Assembly (NCBI GenBank): GCA_004144935.1 | Contig: SDZP01000260.1 | Coordinates: 1-5,227 of the forward strand | Origin: Caulobacteraceae bacterium | GTDB lineage: Bacteria > Pseudomonadota > Alphaproteobacteria > Caulobacterales > Caulobacteraceae | Length of the DNA: 5,227 nt | Reading direction: 5' to 3' | Shown: one piece after another, positions 1 through 5,227 of the stretch | Layout of the letters: each line of letters opens with the position of its first letter | Numbering within the stretch: position 1 is the first letter of the stretch | Program-made: the position numbers and the translations under genes | The notes under the pieces: model-generated | Seen by the model: only the letters and a program-made list of their open reading frames with translations | Told to the model about the DNA's origin: nothing | Databases searched by the model: none

Positions 1-3000
1 TCATCAACCTGCTGGCGGGCTCGACCACGGCCGGCACGGACGGCTTCTCCTATGGCGCCGTCGCCGAGGCCACCGGCACGGGTGCGGCGACCATCGACGT
101 CACCGGCAACGTCACCGACGGCGGCATCGGCGGCTTCGCCAACGGCGGCGCGGTCACCATCACCGGCGCTGGCAACGTCGCCATGCTGGGCGCCTTCGAC
201 GCCGTCGAGGCGATCACCACCACCGGCGACATCACTATCGACCTGACCGGCAACGTGAACGCGGTAACCGCCGACGGCATCGACACCTTCAGCGGCAGCG
301 GAAACACCCTCATCACCGTCGGCGGCATCGTCTCCGGCGGCCAGGACGGCATCGACGCCATTTCGGGCAGCGGCGCGGTCGTCGTCACGGTCAACGGCAC
401 GGTGTCCGGCGGCACGGGCGACGGCGTTACGGCCACGACCGGCGGGGTCGGCTTCGTCCTCGTCAACGCCGGCGGCGCCGTCACCGGCGTCAACGGCGTC
501 AACGTTTCGACCAGCGGGGCGGACAACGCCACTGCAGTGGTCAACGCCGGCGGCAGCGCCGGTTCGACCGGCGGCGGCTACGGCGTGCAGGTCAACACCT
601 CCGGCTCGGGCACGGCCTTGGCCATCATCGGCGGCACGGTCACCGACGGCGGCGTCGGCGCCTTTGCCATCGGCACGGGTTCCGCCTTCATCGTCGGCGG
701 TGCCGGCGCCTCGATCACCGACACCTCGGGCTTCCCGGCCATCGAAGCCTTCGCGGTCGACGGCGCGGTGGTCATCGACAACCAGGCGACGGTGAACAGC
801 GCCGGCGCCGGCATCGACGCCGAGAGCTTCGGCACTGGCACGGTCACCGTCGTCAATGGCGGCGCGATCACCGCGATCGATGAAGGCATCTTCGCCGCCA
901 CCGGCGGCGGCGGCGCTGTCGTCGTCTCCAACACCGGCGCGATCGGCGGAACGGCCGCGTCCGGCATCGTCGCCACCGTTACCGGCGGCGGCAATCTCAC
1001 GATCGTCAACACCGGCGCCATCGGCACTGTCGGCAATCCCACGTCCGATCACGGCATCCTGGGCGCCCTCAGCGGCGGGGCCGGCGATTTGATCATCGTC
1101 GCCACCGGCGACACCTACACAGACGGCGCGGGCGCCTTCGGGGCCGGCGTCGCCGGCGTCCATGGCGGCACGGCCGGCACGGTCAATGTCTCCTTCGACG
1201 GCGTCATGGTCAGCGGCACCACCGGCGTCGCCGGGGCCATCTTCGGGGCGGGCAACGCCGACGGCGTCACCGTCACCGTCGGTGACGGCTCCACGATCAC
1301 GGCGGGGACGGAAGGGACCGTCGCCGTCAACTTCGGCCTGGGCACGGCCACGACCGTCATCGGCAACGACGTCACCATCGATCCGGACGACTACGGGTCC
1401 CAGACGGTCTCGGCCGCCAACGACGCCACCGTCACGATCGGCGACAACGCCGTCATCGTCATCACCAACACCGACGGCGACGACATCGCCTACGGCGTCT
1501 ACGCCGAAAGCGGCCAGGCGGCCGATGATGGATTGGGCGACGAATCCACCGAGATCACGGTCGGCGCCAACGCCTCCGTCACCATCGACGACGGCGCCGG
1601 CGGCGACGCCGACGGGGCCGGCGGCATCATCGGCGTGGCGACCGGCGCGGCCGGCTCGACGGCGATCACGGTCGGCAACGGCCTGAACCTGACGATCACC
1701 GGCAACAACGCCGTCGGCGTCGGCTCGACCAGCATCGGCGGCGACATCACCATCGCCACGGGCACGGGCACGATCGACATCCTCGGCCTCGACAGCGTCG
1801 ACCTGACCGGCAACTTCCCGGGCTCGGCCGGCATCGGCGGGATTTCGGACACCGGCAGCATCTCGATCACCTCGGCGACCGGCATCTCGGTCAACAACGG
1901 GACGCTCGACGCGGCCGGCATCTTCGCCGAAACCGGCGGGGCCGGCTCGGTCACGGTGGTCTCCACCGGCCAGATCCTCTCCAGCGGCTCGGGTATCGCC
2001 GCGGAGGCGGTCGACGGCAGCATCGTGGTCAACAGCGGCGCCTTCATCGGGGCCTTCGGCGGCAACGGCATCAACGCCGTCAACACCGGTACGGGCGACA
2101 CCTCGGTGTTCTCCACCGCCTCCATCACCAGCGTCCTGGGCAACGGGGTCAACGCGATCAACTCCGGGACCGACGGCTTCGTCCTCGTGGTGACCGGCGG
2201 CGGCACGATCACCGCCGGCTTCGACGGCATCGCGGCGATCGCGTCCGACGCGGCCAATACCCAGATCGTCCAGGTCAACAACAGCGACGCCATCAACGCC
2301 AACACCACCGGCGGCGTCGGCTACGGGATCTTCGGGGTTCAGGCCGGCAGCGGCAGCCTGGTGATCACCAACTCCGGCGCCATCGGCGGCGACGCCTTCT
2401 CCGGCATCGTCGGCGTTGACCTCAACGCCGCGGGCCAGATCGCCATCGTCAACAGCGGCGCCATCGGCACGGCCGGTAACGCCGTGACCGAGAACGGCAT
2501 CGGGGCCCAGGCCTCGGCCGGCGCCGCCATCAACATCCAGTCCAACGCCGGCGCCATCTTCGCCGGGGTCAGTGGCATCCGCGCCGACTCCACCAGCACC
2601 GGCAACGTGCAGGTGTTCACCGCCGCGGCCAGCCCGATCACGGTGACCGGGACCACCGGCGCCGGCATCTGGGCCAACACCGCCGGCGGCTTCGTCGAGG
2701 TGGCCAGCAACAGCGCCATCGTCAGCGCCGGGGCGGGGATCATCGCCGCCAACACGACCGGCAACGTCACGGTCGGAACCAGCGCCTCGGTGGCCGCCAC
2801 CGGCGGCAACGGCATCCAGACCAGCACCGGCGGCACGGGCGTCAGCGCCCTGACCATCGGCGGGGATGTCAGCGCCAGCGCCGACGGCGTCGCGGCCATC
2901 AGCGCCGCCACCACCGGCACGGGGGCCATCACGGTCGCCATCGGCAACGGCCGCACGATCAGCGCCGTCAGCGGCAGCGCCATCCGCACCGCTTCGGGCG

Positions 3001-4925
3001 GCGGCGCGGTCACCATCGGCACCGGCACCACCACGGCCGTCACCGGCGAGGGCGTCGACGCCACCAGCTGGGTTGTCGACCTCAACAACGCGGCCGGCGG
3101 CCTGACCACCTTCAACGTTGGCGCGGGCTCGGTCATCCGCTCGGGTGACCTCACCACCGCCGGCTACAACGACTTCGCCATCCGCGGCGTCGGCGGCAGC
3201 GTCGTCATCAACAACGCCGGCCGCATCAATGGTGTGGTCGACTTCAGCGGCCTGACCGGCAACGTGGTGTTCAACAACAGCTCGGTGACCAGCTGGCACA
3301 CCACTGGAACCTCGACCTTCTCGGCCGGGGCGGACGTGCTGAACAACACCGGCGCCATCTTCACCAACGCCGGCGGCGTGGCCACCACCTTCGCCTTCGG
3401 CGCAGGGGCCGACACCTTCACCAACAGCGGCCTGCTGGTGGTGGGTGAGCCGACCCTGGCGGCCTCGACCCTGACCATCACCGGTCTGGAAACCTGGGGC
3501 AACAGCGGCCGCATCGTCTTCGGCTCCAGCGGCACGGGCCTGACCGCCGTCTCCGACGGTCAGATCAACGACCGCATCCTGGCTTCGGGTACGACCTTCA
3601 CCGGCTCGGGCGGCAGCCTGCTGTCGATGGACGCCAACCTCGGGGCCACGGTCCAGACGAGCTGCGCCGTCCTGACCGCCGCCGACTGCCTCAGCCTCAC
3701 CGGCGGCAGCACGGCCGGATCGACCTCGATCCTGGTCAACGACGCCAGCGGAACCGCCTTCGGCGCCTTCAACCCGGACGGCATCGTGCTGGTCGACGTG
3801 GCCGGCGCCGGGACCACCGCCGCCAGCCACTTCTCGCTGAACGCGGCCTCCGACTTCTGGCGCGCCGACCTCAACTCGGCGGACGGCGTGCTCGACAAGG
3901 GCCTGTTCTTCTACGACCTGACCCTCAACGGCAACAAACAGCACGTCCTGGTCGGCCTGCCCGACAGCGAGGCCTTCGAATTCACGACCTTCGGGGCGGC
4001 CCTGTCCAGCATCTGGCAGACCACCACCGGCGTCTGGTTCGAACGCCAGGCCGACCTGCGCGACCAGCTGGACTCCAGCGACGGCGGCGGCGCGGGCGTC
4101 TGGATGAAGGTCGTCGGCTCCACCGCCAAGCGCGACCGGATCCAGGGCTACGAGCTGTTCGGGGTGAACTACGCCTTCGACACCTCCTACGACCAGGACA
4201 CCGTCGCCCTGATCGGCGGCCTGGACTTCACGGGCGGCGGCTCGGCCGGGTCTTGGGTCCTCGGTGGTCAGATCGGCTACGTCGACAGCGACATCACCTA
4301 CGACAACTCCTCGACCCTGACCTCCTTCGAGGGCATGACCCTGGGTGTCTACGGCAGCTATGTCACCGGCGCCTTCTTCGTCGACGGCATCGTCAACGCC
4401 AACATGCTGGACTACGACCACCAGGCCATCACCCTGGCCCCGGTCGGCTCGAACGTCTTCACCGGTTCGGTCGACACTCTCGGCTTCCAGGTCGAGGGCG
4501 GCTGGACGGTGCCGCTCGGCGCCAACGGCTTCTTCGAGCCGCTGGCCTCGGTGTCCTACGCCAGCACGGACGTCGACGCGATCAGCGTCCCGGGCGCCGA
4601 CATCGCCTTCGACGACATCACCAGCCTGCGCGCCAGCCTCGGCGGCCGGATCGGCATCAACGCCGATCACGGGACCTTCTCCACCAAGTGGGCCCTGACC
4701 GCCCGCTACTGGAACGAGTTCGAGGGCGAGAACACCGTCAGCTTCGACACCGGCCCCGGCTTCGACCTGACCGATGACTTCTCGGGCGGCTTCGGCGAAG
4801 TGGCCGGCACGGTGAACATCTTCTCCGGCGACGATCGCTTCTCGGCCTTCGTCAACGTCGGCACCAAGTTCCAGGACGACTACCAGTCCGTCGACGGAAG
4901 CCTCGGCGTCCGCTGGCGCTGGTAG
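1..4925 (+). CDS. Large autotransporter (type Va secretion) with beta-helix passenger and C-terminal barrel, 5' partial
   Basis: The frame is open from position 3 to a TAG at 4923-4925, giving 1640 residues with no start in the window; the ATG at 183 lies inside an uninterrupted repeat and is not the start. Residues 1 to about 1165 are degenerate rungs of 20-30 residues, typically a short Val/Ile strand, an N-x-G-x-I type turn and a second G-[IV] strand, as expected for a parallel beta-helix. About 1165-1320 resembles the C-terminal cap of pertactin-like passengers, about 1323-1357 a pore helix, and about 1363-1640 the Autotransporter barrel (PF03797 type), ending in W-R-W as an outer-membrane insertion signal. 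By family knowledge the barrel inserts through the BAM machinery and the passenger is displayed at the cell surface, often for adhesion; the specific ligand is unknown. No protease or lipase active-site motif is apparent. The signal peptide lies outside the window. A terminator follows, so this is the last gene of its transcript. Confidence 0.93.
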   Translation, partial: INLLAGSTTAGTDGFSYGAVAEATGTGAATIDVTGNVTDGGIGGFANGGAVTITGAGNVAMLGAFDAVEAITTTGDITIDLTGNVNAVTADGIDTFSGSGNTLITVGGIVSGGQDGIDAISGSGAVVVTVNGTVSGGTGDGVTATTGGVGFVLVNAGGAVTGVNGVNVSTSGADNATAVVNAGGSAGSTGGGYGVQVNTSGSGTALAIIGGTVTDGGVGAFAIGTGSAFIVGGAGASITDTSGFPAIEAFAVDGAVVIDNQATVNSAGAGIDAESFGTGTVTVVNGGAITAIDEGIFAATGGGGAVVVSNTGAIGGTAASGIVATVTGGGNLTIVNTGAIGTVGNPTSDHGILGALSGGAGDLIIVATGDTYTDGAGAFGAGVAGVHGGTAGTVNVSFDGVMVSGTTGVAGAIFGAGNADGVTVTVGDGSTITAGTEGTVAVNFGLGTATTVIGNDVTIDPDDYGSQTVSAANDATVTIGDNAVIVITNTDGDDIAYGVYAESGQAADDGLGDESTEITVGANASVTIDDGAGGDADGAGGIIGVATGAAGSTAITVGNGLNLTITGNNAVGVGSTSIGGDITIATGTGTIDILGLDSVDLTGNFPGSAGIGGISDTGSISITSATGISVNNGTLDAAGIFAETGGAGSVTVVSTGQILSSGSGIAAEAVDGSIVVNSGAFIGAFGGNGINAVNTGTGDTSVFSTASITSVLGNGVNAINSGTDGFVLVVTGGGTITAGFDGIAAIASDAANTQIVQVNNSDAINANTTGGVGYGIFGVQAGSGSLVITNSGAIGGDAFSGIVGVDLNAAGQIAIVNSGAIGTAGNAVTENGIGAQASAGAAINIQSNAGAIFAGVSGIRADSTSTGNVQVFTAAASPITVTGTTGAGIWANTAGGFVEVASNSAIVSAGAGIIAANTTGNVTVGTSASVAATGGNGIQTSTGGTGVSALTIGGDVSASADGVAAISAATTGTGAITVAIGNGRTISAVSGSAIRTASGGGAVTIGTGTTTAVTGEGVDATSWVVDLNNAAGGLTTFNVGAGSVIRSGDLTTAGYNDFAIRGVGGSVVINNAGRINGVVDFSGLTGNVVFNNSSVTSWHTTGTSTFSAGADVLNNTGAIFTNAGGVATTFAFGAGADTFTNSGLLVVGEPTLAASTLTITGLETWGNSGRIVFGSSGTGLTAVSDGQINDRILASGTTFTGSGGSLLSMDANLGATVQTSCAVLTAADCLSLTGGSTAGSTSILVNDASGTAFGAFNPDGIVLVDVAGAGTTAASHFSLNAASDFWRADLNSADGVLDKGLFFYDLTLNGNKQHVLVGLPDSEAFEFTTFGAALSSIWQTTTGVWFERQADLRDQLDSSDGGGAGVWMKVVGSTAKRDRIQGYELFGVNYAFDTSYDQDTVALIGGLDFTGGGSAGSWVLGGQIGYVDSDITYDNSSTLTSFEGMTLGVYGSYVTGAFFVDGIVNANMLDYDHQAITLAPVGSNVFTGSVDTLGFQVEGGWTVPLGANGFFEPLASVSYASTDVDAISVPGADIAFDDITSLRASLGGRIGINADHGTFSTKWALTARYWNEFEGENTVSFDTGPGFDLTDDFSGGFGEVAGTVNIFSGDDRFSAFVNVGTKFQDDYQSVDGSLGVRWRW
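930..1070 (+). repeat. Passenger duplicated segment, copy A
   Basis: Residues from about 310 contain two consecutive N-T-G-A-I-G rungs followed by a Gly-Asn turn and a G-I-L-G strand. The same order recurs from 2370. The stretch 1002-1027 matches 2445-2470 at 25 of 26 bases, the best conserved part. The pair points to an internal duplication within the passenger; the outer limits of the copies were not resolved. Confidence 0.6.
2370..2515 (+). repeat. Passenger duplicated segment, copy B
   Basis: This is the partner of the segment at 930-1070. It encodes N-S-G-A-I-G-G, then a S-G-I-V strand, then N-S-G-A-I-G-T and a Gly-Asn turn in the same order. The first motif is offset from copy A by exactly 1440 bases (480 codons) and the second by 1443 bases, so copy B has one extra residue between them. 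The reading frame is kept throughout. Confidence 0.6.
3490..3965 (+). other. C-terminal passenger cap / autochaperone-like region of the autotransporter
   Basis: About residues 1165-1320. The order is an N-D-R-I-L strand, a G-S-G-G-S-L-L turn and strand, a Cys-containing loop, an S-T-S-I-L-V-N strand, a D-G-I-V-L-V-D-V strand, and finally a strand ending in H-V-L-V-G-L. This follows the familiar layout of the pertactin-type passenger C-terminus, which nucleates passenger folding at the cell surface. The assignment is by resemblance of motif order, not by alignment. The protein's only two cysteines (residues 1221 and 1229) and its first lysine (residue 1299) fall here. Confidence 0.6.
4089..4922 (+). 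other. Autotransporter beta-barrel domain
   Basis: About residues 1363-1640, close to 280 residues, which is the usual size of the PF03797 barrel. It opens with G-V-W-M-K-V-V-G, a typical first strand. Amphipathic strands follow that alternate small/polar and aromatic residues (for example G-M-T-L-G-V-Y-G-S-Y and W-A-L-T-A-R-Y-W), separated by Asp/Gly/Asn-rich turns. It ends in G-S-L-G-V-R-W-R-W, with a terminal aromatic residue as expected for BAM-dependent outer-membrane proteins. The preceding residues 1323-1357 (F-G-A-A-L, then W-F-E-R-Q-A-D-L-R) fit the helix that sits in the barrel pore. Confidence 0.88.
4706..4800 (+). repeat. Inverted repeat, left arm (inside autotransporter barrel)
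   Basis: These 95 bases code for about residues 1569-1599 of the autotransporter barrel. Their reverse complement is found base for base at 5133-5227. The match stops at 4801, where T would require A at 5132 but C is present. The left arm keeps the barrel frame intact, so this is the original copy. Confidence 0.97.
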
Positions 4926-4950
4926 GCGGCTCGCCACCTCCAGATCGTGG

Positions 4951-4978
4951 ACGGGCCGGTCGCAAGACCGGCCCGTTT
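4951..4978 (+). terminator. Rho-independent terminator after the autotransporter gene
   Basis: A perfect 11-base-pair GC-rich stem (4951-4961 with 4966-4976) closes a GCAA tetraloop of the very stable GNRA class. It begins 25 bases after the TAG stop. The T tract is short (TTT, then GCATT), so termination may be less than complete, but position and stem strength fit an intrinsic terminator. The rest of the intergenic stretch 4926-5067 holds a smaller hairpin and a ribosome binding site; I see no convincing promoter. Confidence 0.82.
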
Positions 4979-4988
4979 GCATTCCACT

Positions 4989-5006
4989 GCCGCAAACCGT
5001 TGCGGC
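4989..5006. other. Small perfect inverted repeat upstream of the second gene
   Basis: GCCGCAA at 4989-4995 pairs exactly with TTGCGGC at 5000-5006 around a four-base ACCG loop. No T run follows on the plus strand, so it is not a second terminator in that direction. It lies about 60 bases before the start codon at 5068, where a regulator-binding dyad or 5' leader hairpin could sit. A 7-base-pair dyad in GC-rich DNA can also occur by chance. Confidence 0.35.
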
Positions 5007-5058
5007 GGCCCCATGCGGGCCTGACTAAACCCCTATTCCGCCCCAATCGAACCTCAAC

Positions 5059-5062
5059 AGGA
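5059..5062 (+). promoter_or_regulatory. Ribosome binding site for the gene at 5068
   Basis: AGGA lies five bases before the ATG at 5068, a normal Shine-Dalgarno spacing. The frame has a stop (TAA) at 5026-5028 and no better start between it and 5068, so this site supports the chosen start. Confidence 0.7.
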
Positions 5063-5067
5063 TCCCT

Positions 5068-5227
5068 ATGCCAAAAGCCGCCGCCGCCCCCGTCGAAGCC
5101 ACCTACGTCGACCGCCCGGACCTGGCCGAAACCTTCGCCGAAGCCGCCCGAGAAGTCATCGGTCAGGTCGAAGCCGGGGCCGGTGTCGAAGCTGACGGTG
5201 TTCTCGCCCTCGAACTCGTTCCAGTAG
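5068..5227 (+). CDS. Hypothetical protein, N-terminal fragment only; runs into an inverted copy of the upstream gene
   Basis: The frame opens with ATG at 5068 behind a good ribosome binding site and stays open for 53 codons to the right edge. The native part reads MPKAAAAPVEATYVDRPDL, then A-E-T-F-A. It has no signal peptide or membrane segment and suggests a soluble protein. The Y-x-D-R-P-D-x-x-E-T-F-A pattern recalls the start of a small conserved hypothetical protein of alphaproteobacteria; this is from memory and is not verified. From about residue 23-25 the sequence is the exact reverse complement of the autotransporter barrel region, so the remaining residues (from about A-A-R-E-V-I onward) are probably not the real product. 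The terminator in front suggests that it is transcribed separately from the autotransporter. A competing frame from 5000 is proline-rich, has no ribosome binding site and ends inside the inverted copy. Confidence 0.6.
   Translation, partial: MPKAAAAPVEATYVDRPDLAETFAEAAREVIGQVEAGAGVEADGVLALELVPV
5133..5227 (-). repeat. Inverted repeat, right arm (at the window end)
   Basis: This is an exact 95-of-95 reverse complement of 4706-4800, separated from it by 332 bases (4801-5132) and continuing to the last base of the window, so its true length is unknown. It replaces what should be the body of the gene starting at 5068. Zero divergence in both coding and wobble positions indicates a very recent event or an artefact. 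Confidence 0.97.

Larger units (their letters stand above)
3..3490 (+). repeat. Repetitive beta-helix passenger coding region
   Basis: This segment codes for dozens of degenerate rungs rich in Gly, Ala, Val, Thr, Ser and Asn. Examples are VVVSNTGAIGG near 921-950 and LVITNSGAIGG near 2358-2390. Strands alternate hydrophobic residues and turns carry Gly and Asn, the usual look of pectin-lyase-like autotransporter passengers. At the DNA level the repeats are diverged, with short recurring words such as accggcggcggc and ggcgccatcggc. No Lys or Arg codon occurs before position 2580. The boundaries are approximate, and short-read assembly of such a region could collapse or shuffle rungs. Confidence 0.85.

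Noticed and set aside
183..185. ATG at 183 as the start of the autotransporter
   Set aside because: The frame is open for 60 more codons back to the left edge with the same rung repeats, there is no ribosome binding site in front, and no signal peptide follows.
1499..3157. Long minus-strand open frames (1499-2308 and 2339-3157) and similar ones elsewhere
   Set aside because: They are antisense shadows of a GC-rich repeat gene. Their products are Pro/Ala/Val/Met-rich low-complexity sequences with no recognisable domain and no convincing ribosome binding sites.
3..3490. CRISPR-like or tandem DNA repeat array
   Set aside because: The repeats are protein rungs with diverged DNA, no constant repeat-spacer length and an uninterrupted reading frame.
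4253..4777. Plus-strand Arg-rich open frame inside the barrel region
   Set aside because: It is a frame-shifted reading of the barrel codons, extremely rich in Arg, and overlaps a clearly real domain.
5000..5031. Possible sigma-70 type promoter (TTGCGGC with CTAAACC) before the gene at 5068
   Set aside because: The spacing is long for the Caulobacter-type consensus and the second element mismatches at a key position; the first element also lies in the hairpin. Too weak to annotate.
5000..5227. Open frame 5000-5227 ending exactly at the window edge
   Set aside because: It overlaps the hairpin, has no ribosome binding site, is Pro/Lys/Ser-rich by frame shift, and its TAG stop comes from the inverted copy. 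The frame starting at 5068 is better supported.
4706..5227. Terminal inverted repeats of an insertion sequence or transposon
   Set aside because: The left arm is intact barrel coding sequence, the spacer has no transposase, and no target-site duplication can be seen.

Overview
The window is GC-rich (roughly two thirds G+C by eye) and reads like an alphaproteobacterium. The codon usage (almost all third positions G or C), the style of the type V secretion protein and the start of the downstream gene would fit Caulobacterales (Caulobacter, Brevundimonas, Phenylobacterium). That placement is inference.

Positions 1-4925 are one continuous plus-strand reading frame that enters from beyond the left edge. 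It encodes at least 1640 residues of a very large autotransporter (type Va secretion). It has a long Gly/Ala/Val/Thr-rich repetitive beta-helix passenger (about residues 1-1165), a C-terminal passenger cap with the protein's only two cysteines (about 1165-1320), a linker helix (about 1323-1357) and a 12-strand-type outer-membrane beta-barrel ending in Trp-Arg-Trp (about 1363-1640). The signal peptide and true start are outside the window.

Positions 4926-5067 are intergenic. They hold a strong intrinsic terminator (4951-4978), a second small perfect hairpin (4989-5006) and a Shine-Dalgarno sequence (5059-5062). A second plus-strand gene begins at 5068 and runs off the right edge.

The most important anomaly is at the right end. 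The last 95 bases (5133-5227) are an exact reverse complement of 4706-4800, inside the autotransporter barrel, with a 332-base spacer. The second gene therefore keeps only about 22-25 native codons before it becomes the antisense of the barrel. The fold-back point lies on an 11-base near-palindrome. This is best explained by snap-back synthesis, chimera formation or an assembly artefact at a contig end, although a genuine inverted duplication cannot be excluded from one window. I see no convincing novel system. The other notable points concern the passenger: about 859 consecutive residues without Lys or Arg, an internal repeat pair about 480 codons apart, and an acidic insert.
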